Below are positions 1 to 6,489 of a stretch of 15,420 bases of DNA, in pieces; position 1 is the first letter of the stretch; each line of letters begins with the position of its first letter. Location of the stretch: NCBI GenBank assembly GCA_016297215.1, contig JAEDGZ010000035.1, forward strand, positions 1 to 15,420. The letters run 5' to 3'. This DNA comes from Paludibacteraceae bacterium. GTDB lineage: Bacteria; Bacteroidota; Bacteroidia; Bacteroidales; Paludibacteraceae. The notes beneath the pieces were generated by a model. That model saw only the letters and a program-made list of their open reading frames with translations, did not search any database and was not told the origin of the DNA. The translations under genes were made by a program, and so were the position numbers.

Positions 1-2
1 CG

Positions 3-650
3 TTCTTGGAGATGATTGACATCCTCAACGAGCAACTCATCAGCGAGCACAAAGACCCCATCGCGTTCGACCACGATTGTCGCGAGGGTATCTGCGGTAT
101 GTGCTCCATGTACGTCAACGGACACCCCCACGGACCAGACTCCGCCATCACCACTTGCCAACTCCACATGCGCAAGTTCCACGACGGCGAGACCATCACC
201 GTGGAGCCGTGGCGTAGCCGCGCGTTCCCTGTCATCAAAGACTTGATGGTGGACCGTCAGGCGTACGACAAAATCATGCAGGCAGGCGGTTTCGTCAGCG
301 TGAACACCGGCGGTGTACCCGATGCCAACGCTATTCCTATCCCCAAGCCTGCTGCTGATGAGGCGATGGACGCTGCTTCCTGCATCGGCTGTGGAGCATG
401 CGCTGCGGCTTGCAAGAACGGCTCCGCAATGCTCTTCGTTGCTGCTAAGGTGTCGCAACTCGCACTCCTCCCGCAAGGCAAGGTAGAGGCGAAACAGCGT
501 GCGAAGAACATGCTGGCGAAGATGGACGAACTCGGCTTCGGCAACTGCACCAACACCGGTGCCTGCGCTGCCGAGTGCCCCAAGCAGGTCTCTCTCGCCA
601 ACATCGCTCGCCTCAACCGCGAGTTCATCTGCGCCAAACTGAGCGACTAA
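3..650 (+). CDS. sdhB: Succinate dehydrogenase/fumarate reductase iron-sulfur subunit (5' end cut off by window edge)
   Basis: This is the iron-sulfur subunit of the membrane-bound succinate:quinone oxidoreductase, which passes electrons between the flavoprotein and the cytochrome b subunit; in fermentative Bacteroidales it usually works as fumarate reductase. The frame is open to the left edge, so the start codon and roughly the first 35 to 40 residues lie outside. Counting from the TTG at 6 as residue 1, all cluster ligands are present: [2Fe-2S] Cys25, Cys30, Cys33 (CREGICGMC) and Cys51; the CIGCGACAAAC block Cys126, 129, 132 and 136; then Cys181, 187 and 191. By analogy with E. coli FrdB, 126/129/132/191 hold the [4Fe-4S] and 136/181/187 the [3Fe-4S] cluster. 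The sdhC and sdhA genes that normally precede it would be off the left edge. A hairpin terminator follows 20 bases after the stop, so it is the last gene of its operon. The internal TTG at 6 is not a credible start. Confidence 0.95.
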   Translation, partial: FLEMIDILNEQLISEHKDPIAFDHDCREGICGMCSMYVNGHPHGPDSAITTCQLHMRKFHDGETITVEPWRSRAFPVIKDLMVDRQAYDKIMQAGGFVSVNTGGVPDANAIPIPKPAADEAMDAASCIGCGACAAACKNGSAMLFVAAKVSQLALLPQGKVEAKQRAKNMLAKMDELGFGNCTNTGACAAECPKQVSLANIARLNREFICAKLSD

Positions 651-670
651 ATAGTTTACTCTATAACTGC

Positions 671-710
671 AAACGGGACTATCTGCAAAGATAGACCGTT
701 TGTTGTTTTT
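671..710 (+). terminator. Rho-independent terminator of sdhB
   Basis: Stem AAACGG (671-676) pairs with CCGTTT (696-701), and an inner stem CTATCT (679-684) pairs with AGATAG (689-694) around a GCAA loop; a 2x1 internal bulge separates the two. The T-rich run GTTGTTTTT follows at 702-710. It lies 20 bases after the sdhB stop, which fits an operon end. Confidence 0.85.
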
Positions 711-711
711 A

Positions 712-932
712 GAGGATGCGTTTGTGTCGCTTATAACAGGTGGAATCTTCGAGATGCAGCAAATCAGAGTTTATACTAAAAAACCGGCAAAAGCGACTAC
801 ACCTGCGACATCTCCATCTTCATCGGTACCTGCCGGAAGTTCCGAGGCTCCACGACCGTGAGTAAGGTGTTTGACCTCAATAAGACGGGTCAAACCATAG
901 GAAAGTGCTATTCCATTTCCGTGAATAAATAA
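712..932 (+). pseudogene. Frameshifted remnant of a small protein of unknown function
   Basis: Not recognised. Two open stretches join into one plausible protein if a one-base shift occurs at the six-A run 778-783. The upstream frame reads from about 712 (EDAFVSLITGGIFEMQQIRV, then YTKK), with an ATG at 754. The downstream frame reads KTGKSDYTCDISIFIGTCRK and onwards to VNK and TAA at 930-932. Unshifted, the ATG frame runs into a low-complexity Pro/Ser/Ala tail and stops at 859-861, while the downstream frame has an in-frame TAA at 777-779 and no start of its own. The joined product has three cysteines. It lies between two terminators, with only a weak AGGTGG about 12 bases before the ATG, so I read it as decayed. 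The alternative is that neither frame was ever translated. Nothing else is seen in this gap. Confidence 0.35.
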
Positions 933-936
933 CAAA

Positions 937-976
937 AAATAGGCTACTTAACCGCACTTGGTTAAGCAGCCTATTT
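937..976. terminator. Bidirectional terminator between sdhB-side and gltA
   Basis: AAATAGGCT (937-945) pairs perfectly with AGCCTATTT (968-976), and CTTAACC (947-953) pairs with GGTTAAG (960-966), with one A/C mismatch between them and a six-base loop (954-959). Read on the minus strand the stem is followed by TTTTTTGTT (931-939), so it is a strong terminator for gltA, whose stop is at 997. On the + strand it would also stop read-through from sdhB. Confidence 0.85.
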
Positions 977-996
977 CATTAAACGTACTTATCGCA

Positions 997-3378
997 TCAC
1001 ACCTTCGCCGACAGCATCGTGTGCATCTCTCTGGCAGCGTGTCTGCCGTCTGCCATCGCAAGGATAACCGTCGCACCGCCACGAACGATATCGCCTCCCG
1101 CGAACAATGTCGGAATAGCCGACTGCATCTTCTCGTTCACCACGATAGTGCCTTTCTTGCTGATTTCCAGTCCCTTGACCGTAGAAGGAATCAAGGGGTT
1201 AGGCGATACGCCCACGCTCACTATCACCAAGTCCGCAGGTATGGTTACCGTCTCACCCTCTACGGGCACGGGACTCCTGCGCCCCGACTCATCGGGCTCG
1301 CCCAGCGTCATCACCTGTAGCACCGCCTCTTTCACACGCCCGTTCTCATCGGCATGATACTCCAACGGGTTATGCAGCGTCATGAACTCGATGCCCTCTG
1401 CCTTGGCATGGTGCACCTCCTCTATACGCGCGGGCATCTCCTCCTCCGAACGGCGATAGACGATGATGGCATGCTCTGCACCGAGACGTTTGGCAGTACG
1501 CACGGCATCCATCGCCGTGTTGCCACCGCCTACTACCACCACATTCCTACCCCGCAGCAACGGCGTGTCTGTTGCCTCGCTGCTCGCATCCATCAGGTTC
1601 ACGCGCGTGAGGTACTCGTTGCACGACAGCACACCATTCAAGTTCTCGCCCGGGATATTCATGAAGCGCGGTAGCCCTGCGCCGGAGCCCACGAAGATAC
1701 CGGCATACCCCTCCGCCTGCAACTGCTCCACGGTAATCGTCTTGCCCACGATGGTATCGGTCTTGAACTCCACGCCCAGCGCGCGCAGACCGTCTATCTC
1801 CGCATCCACAATACGATTCGGCAGACGGAACTCAGGAATACCGTACTTGAGCACGCCGCCAATCTCATGCAACGCCTCAAACACCGTAACCTTGTAGCCA
1901 TACTTCGCCATATCGCCGGCAAACGCCAATCCCGCCGGACCGGAACCGACAACGGCTATACGACAAAGACCCTCTAACTCTCCATTAAAGGGAGACTTTT
2001 TGTTCTCCCCCTTCAAGGGGGAGTTAGAGAAGGTCTGTTCCTCCCTCGCATAGTCCGCCACAAAGCGCTCCAGATAGCCGATAGCCACAGCGGGCTTGCC
2101 CATCTTCAGGTGGATACAGTGCGCCTCACACTGCTTTTCCTGCGGGCAGACGCGCCCGCACACTGCCGGCAACGTGCTGCTCTCTTTGATAATCGCCGCA
2201 GCCCCCATCACATCGCCCTGTTCCAACTGCTTGATAAACGCGGGGATATGGATATTCACGGGGCAACCCTCCACGCAGGTCGGGTTCTTGCAGTTCAGGC
2301 ATCGATGCGCCTCGGTAACCGCCTGCTCAAAGGTCAGCCCTTGGTTCACCTCCTCGCGCAGCGAGTGAATACGCACCTCTGGCGCCAACTCATTCATCTG
2401 CACACGCGATATCGCCACCCGCTCCTTGTTGGAAAGAGGAGCTGAAGGGCTTACCACTGAGGAAGCAGGTGTCCTGCCTGCGGCAGTTACACACGTACAC
2501 GTCCCTACCCCTTCAGAGTCGCAACTATCAAGTCCTTGCTCTTGGCTCCTTGCTCCTTGTTCCGACAGATACTTCTCATACGCCTCCGCTTCCTCTGCCT
2601 TGTACGACTTCAAGCGCGAGAGCATCTCATCGAAGTCCACCTCGTGTGCATCAAACTCCGGTCCGTCCACGCACACAAACTTCGTCTTGCCGCCCACGGT
2701 AACACGGCATGCGCCGCACATTCCCGTACCGTCCACCATGATGGTGTTCAGGCTCGCCTCCGTGGGAATATTGTATTTGCGGGTCGTCAGCGCCACAAAC
2801 TTCATCATGATGGCAGGACCTATCGTGATACATTTGTTCACGGTCTCGCGTTGTATCACCTGCTCCACCCCCTGCGTAATCAGCCCCTTCGTACCCATCG
2901 ACCCGTCATCCGTCATCACAATCACCTCATCCGACACCGCCACTAACTGCTCTCGCAGGATTATCAACTCCGCCGTTCGCGCCGCCAGCACGGTAACCAC
3001 ACGATTGCCTGCCGCCTTCATCGCCTGCGCGATGGGCAACATCGGTGCCGCACCCACGCCGCCGCAGGCACACACCACGGTGCCGTACTTCTCTATCCGC
3101 GTCGCGCGCCCCAACGGTCCCACCACGTCCGCCAACTCATCGCCGACCTCCATGGCTGCCAATTTCGCAGACGAAACGCCGATACGTTGCACCACCAGCG
3201 TTATCGTACCCCGCTCCACATCCGCGTCCGAGATGGTCAGCGGCATACGCTCTCCCTGCTTCTCCACACGCACAATAACAAAATGCCCCGCCTTGCGGCT
3301 GCGGGCAATAAGCGGCGCCTCTACTTCCAACTCCGCCACATTCTCCGAAAAGAATCGTTTACTTACTATCCTATACAC
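997..3378 (-). CDS. gltA: Fused ferredoxin-NADP reductase / NADPH-dependent glutamate-synthase-like protein (NfnA-NfnB fusion)
   Basis: A 793-residue cytoplasmic flavo-iron-sulfur protein. The N-terminal half (1 to about 272) is a PyrK/NfnA-like FNR module: FAD motif RMPLTIS (44-50), nucleotide site ACGGVGAAPM (104-113), and a [2Fe-2S] site with Cys221, Cys224, Cys236 and probably Asp216. The C-terminal half (about 321-793) is a GltD/NfnB-like module: Cys360, 363, 368, 372 and Cys407, 411, 417, 421 for two [4Fe-4S] clusters, FAD motif VGSGPAG (477-483), NADPH motif VGGGNTA (616-622) and a closing GGDIVRGGATV (761-771). Separate NfnA/NfnB proteins carry out flavin-based electron bifurcation between NADH, ferredoxin and NADPH; the same role here is inference. 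A GTG start at 3376-3378 fits the family N-terminus; the nearby ATG is out of frame. Two oddities: a low-complexity linker (274-316) and a palindrome-encoded insert (about 448-471), both repeat-derived. It may be read through from deoC. Confidence 0.92.
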   Translation of the reverse strand: MYRIVSKRFFSENVAELEVEAPLIARSRKAGHFVIVRVEKQGERMPLTISDADVERGTITLVVQRIGVSSAKLAAMEVGDELADVVGPLGRATRIEKYGTVVCACGGVGAAPMLPIAQAMKAAGNRVVTVLAARTAELIILREQLVAVSDEVIVMTDDGSMGTKGLITQGVEQVIQRETVNKCITIGPAIMMKFVALTTRKYNIPTEASLNTIMVDGTGMCGACRVTVGGKTKFVCVDGPEFDAHEVDFDEMLSRLKSYKAEEAEAYEKYLSEQGARSQEQGLDSCDSEGVGTCTCVTAAGRTPASSVVSPSAPLSNKERVAISRVQMNELAPEVRIHSLREEVNQGLTFEQAVTEAHRCLNCKNPTCVEGCPVNIHIPAFIKQLEQGDVMGAAAIIKESSTLPAVCGRVCPQEKQCEAHCIHLKMGKPAVAIGYLERFVADYAREEQTFSNSPLKGENKKSPFNGELEGLCRIAVVGSGPAGLAFAGDMAKYGYKVTVFEALHEIGGVLKYGIPEFRLPNRIVDAEIDGLRALGVEFKTDTIVGKTITVEQLQAEGYAGIFVGSGAGLPRFMNIPGENLNGVLSCNEYLTRVNLMDASSEATDTPLLRGRNVVVVGGGNTAMDAVRTAKRLGAEHAIIVYRRSEEEMPARIEEVHHAKAEGIEFMTLHNPLEYHADENGRVKEAVLQVMTLGEPDESGRRSPVPVEGETVTIPADLVIVSVGVSPNPLIPSTVKGLEISKKGTIVVNEKMQSAIPTLFAGGDIVRGGATVILAMADGRHAAREMHTMLSAKV
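1968..2035. repeat. Palindromic repeat inserted in frame in gltA
   Basis: Outer arms GACC (1968-1971) + CTCTAACTC (1972-1980) pair with GAGTTAGAG (2021-2029) + GGTC (2032-2035). Inside are two smaller hairpins: TCTCC...GGGAG around 1979-1994, and a perfect CTCCCCCTT / AAGGGGGAG at 2005-2023. The whole folds as a three-armed cruciform. On the minus strand it encodes the peptide around SNSPLKGENKKSPFNGELEG (residues about 451-470), just before the FAD-binding VGSGPAG, where relatives normally have a shorter segment. It looks like a mobile repeat that keeps an open frame. Confidence 0.8.
2430..2560. repeat. Composite low-complexity linker in gltA built from short repeats
   Basis: Encodes residues about 273-316 joining the two flavoprotein modules. 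It holds a 7-bp array of four units at 2533-2560 (TCCTTGC, TCTTGGC, TCCTTGC, TCCTTGT on the + strand; EQGARSQEQG in protein) and a small palindrome at 2465-2481 (GCAGGTGTCCTGCCTGC). The latter resembles the two palindromes inside maf. The linker is rich in Ser, Gly and Cys and shows no domain. Confidence 0.65.
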
Positions 3379-3442
3379 GATTGAAAATCATTATGAAAGA
3401 AGACTCAAGAGGCAAATCAAGAACTCCTCAGAGAACATGCCT

Positions 3443-3470
3443 CTTAATTCTTAATTCCTAATTCTTAATT
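3443..3470. repeat. Heptamer array at the deoC stop codon
   Basis: Four 7-bp units on the minus strand: AATTAAG, AATTAGG, AATTAAG, AATTAAG. The TAA stop of deoC (3469-3471) overlaps the first unit. AT-rich, 28 bp, no clear terminator hairpin beside it. Confidence 0.85.
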
Positions 3471-4347
3471 AAAAATACTTCACTTCCTCGCCCACAATCG
3501 AACTGAGCAGGTTGTTCGCCAAGCGGCTTGCGCCGAAGCGGAAACTCTGATTGTTGAGCCAGTCCTGACCCAGTATCTCCTTCACCAGCGTGTAGTGTTG
3601 CACCGCCTCAGCCGTAGTGCTCACGCCACCCGCGGGCTTGTAGCACACTTTCGCGCCGGTCTTTGCCTGCCAATCCTTGATGGCATGGCACATCACGAAA
3701 GTCGCTTCCGGCGTAGCGTTCACCGCAATCTTGCCCGTCGAGGTCTTGATGAAGTCCGCTCCTGCCGCCATCGCCAATATGCTTGCGCGGTAGATGTTCT
3801 CCGCCGTCTTCAGCGCGCCCGTCTCCAGAATCACTTTCAGGTGCGCCCCACGGATAGCCGCTTTAATCTCGCTTATCTCGTCAAACACCTCTTGGTAGTT
3901 GCCCTCGAGGAACTTCCCGATAGAAATCACGATGTCTATCTCCGTTGCCCCCGCTGCCACAGCCATCGCCGCCTCTGCCACCTTCACCTCGATGAACGTC
4001 TGCGAGGCAGGGAAGCCCGCTGCCACCGCCGCGATACCTATCGGCTCCGTCAGTGTCTGCTTAGCCGTCTCTACCAGCGCGGGATACACGCACATCGCCG
4101 CCACGTTGGGGATGTCGGGATACGCCTTACTGAAACCGTTCACTTTCTCTGCCATGCCCGCCACTTTCGCCGTGGTGTCATCGCCGTTGAGGGTCGTCAG
4201 GTCTATCGAGTGCAGACACTGCTTCCACACCTCCGCATGGTTATTCTCATCGAAATGCTTACTCAGAATCTCCGCCGTCACGGTCTTCACTTCCTCATCG
4301 CTGTACGCAAAAGGGTACTGCGCAAATAACTCTTCAAACTTATTCAT
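3469..4347 (-). CDS. deoC: Deoxyribose-phosphate aldolase
   Basis: Cleaves 2-deoxyribose-5-phosphate to glyceraldehyde-3-phosphate and acetaldehyde in deoxynucleoside breakdown; cytoplasmic class I aldolase. The protein is 292 residues, the longer form seen in Bacteroidetes rather than the about 220-residue form of many bacteria. Visible active-site elements are SIDLTTL (48-54, acidic residue near the active site), EIDIVISIG (136-144), the Schiff-base motif DFIKTSTGK with Lys201, and YKPAGG with Lys237. ATG start at 4347 with a normal MNKFEELFAQYPF opening. The gene lies 92 bases after psd on the same strand and 90 bases before gltA, so the three may share transcripts, although heptamer arrays lie in both gaps. 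No clear TAnnTTTG promoter was seen upstream. Confidence 0.94.
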   Translation of the reverse strand: MNKFEELFAQYPFAYSDEEVKTVTAEILSKHFDENNHAEVWKQCLHSIDLTTLNGDDTTAKVAGMAEKVNGFSKAYPDIPNVAAMCVYPALVETAKQTLTEPIGIAAVAAGFPASQTFIEVKVAEAAMAVAAGATEIDIVISIGKFLEGNYQEVFDEISEIKAAIRGAHLKVILETGALKTAENIYRASILAMAAGADFIKTSTGKIAVNATPEATFVMCHAIKDWQAKTGAKVCYKPAGGVSTTAEAVQHYTLVKEILGQDWLNNQSFRFGASRLANNLLSSIVGEEVKYF

Positions 4348-4406
4348 AGTATTAAGCCGTTTTAATCATATGTTACTGTATATCAATCCCAAAGAGCAGC
4401 TGTGCT

Positions 4407-4434
4407 CATAATTCATAATTCATAATTCATAATT
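4407..4434. repeat. Heptamer array just after psd
   Basis: Four identical 7-bp units, AATTATG on the minus strand (CATAATT on +), starting five bases after the psd TGA (4440-4442). 28 bp in all, the same length and period as the array after deoC. Confidence 0.85.
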
Positions 4435-4439
4435 AAAAA

Positions 4440-5123
4440 TCATTCCTCTTCCGCCAAGCGTCCGATAATCGTCTCGTTTCCCCGCACAAGGTCGCCCACC
4501 GCTACAAACATCTCCGTGTTCAGCGGCAAGTACATATCCACGCGCGAGCCTAACTTGATGAAACCCAAGTGGGTGTTTCTGTGTGAATGTTTCCCGAGTT
4601 TGGCGTAGGTTACTATCCGTCGTGCCATCGCGCCGGCAATCTGCCGCACGGCGATCTGCACTTTCGACGGCGTCTCTATCACCACCAGCGAGCGCTCGTT
4701 CTCTGTGCTCGACTTCGGCAGCCAAGCACCTTGATGGCGACCTTTCTGATGCTCCGACACTAATATCGTACCCTCTATCGGATACCAGTTCGCATGCACA
4801 TTAAACGGCGACATAAAGATACTCACTTGCAGCCGTTCCTCGTGGAAATACTCGTTTTCCATCGTCGGCTCCACCACCACCACGCGGCCGTCTGCAGGTG
4901 CCACGAGGAAGTTCGGATCATCCAACTCCAATACGCGAACGGGATTGCGGAAGAAATAAGTAACGAACACCAGCAGTATCGCCGACAGCAACAGCAATAT
5001 CGCAAACAGCCAATGCGCCGTGTACATGAACGCAATGATATTCACCACAAACAGCACCAGCGTCAAGCCGATAATGGTGTTTCGCCCTTCGCGATGTATC
5101 TTCACACGTTTGATTTTCTTCAT
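4440..5123 (-). CDS. psd: Phosphatidylserine decarboxylase family protein (proenzyme)
   Basis: Decarboxylates phosphatidylserine to phosphatidylethanolamine at the inner membrane. 227 residues: a basic N-terminus (KKIKRVKIHREGR), two membrane segments at about 17-36 and 38-56, then the catalytic domain with FFRNP (57-61), APADGRV (75-81, catalytic Asp region), MSPFNVH (104-110, His110) and GSRVDMYLP (192-200). Self-cleavage before Ser193 would give the pyruvoyl group; the GSR version replaces the LGST of the E. coli type and is usual in this shorter family. The phosphatidylserine synthase gene that often accompanies it is not here; deoC follows instead. ATG start at 5123, 83 bases after the SRPBCC stop. 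Confidence 0.9.
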   Translation of the reverse strand: MKKIKRVKIHREGRNTIIGLTLVLFVVNIIAFMYTAHWLFAILLLLSAILLVFVTYFFRNPVRVLELDDPNFLVAPADGRVVVVEPTMENEYFHEERLQVSIFMSPFNVHANWYPIEGTILVSEHQKGRHQGAWLPKSSTENERSLVVIETPSKVQIAVRQIAGAMARRIVTYAKLGKHSHRNTHLGFIKLGSRVDMYLPLNTEMFVAVGDLVRGNETIIGRLAEEE

Positions 5124-5180
5124 ATCTCAGTATTTTTGCTCAACCTCTCAGATTATTCCGATTACTCAAAGCAGTGGCAT

Positions 5181-5201
5181 ATTAATTGTTAATTTTTAAT
5201 T
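5181..5201. repeat. Degenerate heptamer array after the SRPBCC gene
   Basis: Three 7-bp units on + (ATTAATT, GTTAATT, TTTAATT), five bases beyond the TAG stop at 5207-5209. Same period and position relative to a stop codon as the arrays after psd and deoC. Confidence 0.6.
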
Positions 5202-5206
5202 GTCCT

Positions 5207-5638
5207 CTACCCCCACGCTCCATACGGGAACTGTGCTATCATCGCTGCCGCTTGGTCAATCCCCTGCTGAATCTTCTTGTCCAGCATCATCTTGAACATC
5301 ATCGGGATATCGGCTTTCAGCGTCAGTTTGATGCGCGTATCCATCGGAGCGACCTCCTTCATCTGTATCCAGAAGTTCATCTCCATCGGAATCCCCTCTG
5401 CACCGTACTTAATCACCTCATTCTCTGTCTTATCCACAATCAGAATGGTGATTTTCTGCCCCAGCCCGTCCACTTTCATGCGCACGCTCTCCGCCTCTAT
5501 CTCCAACTCCTGCACCTTGTCTTTCGGTATCAAATCCTTCACCCGCTCAAGGTTCTTCAGGTTGCTGAACACGCTGTATATCTGCCCCGCCGATGCGGCC
5601 ACCTTGGTCACGGCACTCTCGTACTTGCACTCCGACAT
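5207..5638 (-). CDS. SRPBCC (START-like/polyketide cyclase fold) family protein, function unknown
   Basis: 143 residues, no signal peptide or membrane segment. The pattern is that of the SRPBCC helix-grip fold: an opening strand (KYESAVTKVAASAGQIYSVF) leading to a short helix, alternating strands through the middle (VRMKVDGLG, KITILIVDK, MEMNFWIQMKE, TRIKLTLKADIP) and a long C-terminal helix (MMFKMMLDKKIQQGIDQAAA). Members bind hydrophobic ligands in a central cavity; the ligand here cannot be told from sequence. It follows pyrE on the same strand with a 115-base gap holding three 11-bp repeats. I found no convincing promoter in that gap, so it is probably read from the pyrE promoter. ATG start at 5638. 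Confidence 0.8.
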   Translation of the reverse strand: MSECKYESAVTKVAASAGQIYSVFSNLKNLERVKDLIPKDKVQELEIEAESVRMKVDGLGQKITILIVDKTENEVIKYGAEGIPMEMNFWIQMKEVAPMDTRIKLTLKADIPMMFKMMLDKKIQQGIDQAAAMIAQFPYGAWG

Positions 5639-5685
5639 AATGTTCTATTTTTAAGATTTCACGCTTCTTGCTTCATTAGGCTACC

Positions 5686-5718
5686 ATAAGGGTCTTATAA
5701 GGGTCTTATAAGGGTCTT
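5686..5718. repeat. Three perfect 11-bp tandem repeats
   Basis: ATAAGGGTCTT at 5686-5696, 5697-5707 and 5708-5718, without mismatch, then ACC. The period is close to one turn of the DNA helix. They lie in the pyrE-SRPBCC gap; on the transcribed strand the unit reads AAGACCCTTAT. Confidence 0.95.
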
Positions 5719-5753
5719 ACCGTGGTCTAAAGCAATTCAAAAATGTACGATTA

Positions 5754-6398
5754 TTAAGATTTCGCACTTTTCTTCCAACGCGCGGGGTTCTTGCGCCAAT
5801 CGTTCAGCGCTTTCCAATCCTCCTCTTTCCCGATACCCTCAGTAAGTGCCTCCTGCACCACCGCCTCGTAGTTCGTCAGCGACACCAGAGGCACATCCGC
5901 CTCCTTAAACAACTTTGTCGCATTCGGCAACTGGTAGTCAAATATCGTTACCACACCTTCCACCGAGCAGCCGCTGTTGCGCAACGCCTCCACTACGCTC
6001 ATCGCATAGTGCCCCATACTCACCTGATTCTCAATCACTACCACCTTCTGCCGCGGACGCAAATCGCCCTCTATCTGATTCTCCAAACCATGGTCTTTCG
6101 GCGTCGGGTGCACATACACATACGGCAACGCCAACTGGTCTGCTACCAGCGCGCCATGACCTATCGCATTCACTGCCACACCCGCTATCACATCCGCATC
6201 CGGAAACAACTCCGCAACCATACGAGCCAGTTCCAACTTGATGAAACTGCGCATATAAGGATAGGAAAACACTTTCCTGTCGTCAAAATAAATAGGAGAT
6301 TTCCAACCGTTTGCCCACACAAAAGGGCTCTTCGATTGCACGCTGAAGCATTTCAGTTGCAGCAATTTCTTCGCTACCAATAGTTCCAAATCATTCAT
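5754..6398 (-). CDS. pyrE: Orotate phosphoribosyltransferase-like protein with a non-standard PRPP motif
   Basis: OPRT joins orotate and PRPP to give orotidine monophosphate in pyrimidine synthesis. The 214-residue protein matches the family along its length: WANGWKSPIYFDDRK (28-42), VIAGVAVNAIGHGALVADQL (70-89), the flexible loop TPKDHGLENQIEGDLRP (99-115) with Lys101 and His103, and a closing LNDWRKNP. However the PRPP-binding motif reads VVVIENQVSMGHYAMS (119-134), where I expect something close to VVVVEDLISTGGSS: the second acidic residue is Asn124 and the STGG loop is SMGH. Activity may be altered. I chose the ATG at 6398, which follows GGGAGGACGACGACT; a longer frame from a TTG at 6434 would add a poorly matching N-terminus. 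Promoter directly upstream at 6452-6482. SRPBCC gene downstream. Confidence 0.8.
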   Translation of the reverse strand: MNDLELLVAKKLLQLKCFSVQSKSPFVWANGWKSPIYFDDRKVFSYPYMRSFIKLELARMVAELFPDADVIAGVAVNAIGHGALVADQLALPYVYVHPTPKDHGLENQIEGDLRPRQKVVVIENQVSMGHYAMSVVEALRNSGCSVEGVVTIFDYQLPNATKLFKEADVPLVSLTNYEAVVQEALTEGIGKEEDWKALNDWRKNPARWKKSAKS

Positions 6399-6451
6399 AG
6401 TCGTCGTCCTCCCTCGGTTGAGGTCCTGTTTCAAATGTGAAAATTCCGCCG

Positions 6452-6482
6452 CAAAGTTACGACTTTTTTATGATATACGCAA
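6452..6482 (-). promoter_or_regulatory. Bacteroidetes-type promoter of pyrE
   Basis: On the minus strand: -33 TTG (6480-6482), 20 bases, then -7 TAACTTTG (6452-6459), a full match to TAnnTTTG. It starts right after the stop of the lipoprotein gene (6490). The leader to the ATG at 6398 is about 45 bases and carries GGGAGG, so pyrE is transcribed on its own. Confidence 0.75.
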
Positions 6483-6489
6483 GAGTTTG

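Noticed and set aside
192..650. Possible second ferredoxin-like gene from the C-terminal part of sdhB
   Set aside because: The two cysteine blocks are the standard [4Fe-4S] and [3Fe-4S] sites of the same subunit, in one frame without break.
775..785. Programmed -1 frameshift site at the six-A run
   Set aside because: The heptamer in the correct phase and a stimulating structure downstream are not evident, and the ORF has no good ribosome site. Kept only as a decayed gene.
2426..3454. Long + strand reading frame opposite gltA
   Set aside because: It is antisense to a well-supported enzyme, and its composition is that of a reversed coding strand. No recognisable motif.
6399..6434. Upstream TTG start for pyrE giving 12 more residues
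   Set aside because: The extra residues do not match the family, and the ATG at 6398 follows a purine-rich site and aligns with known N-termini.
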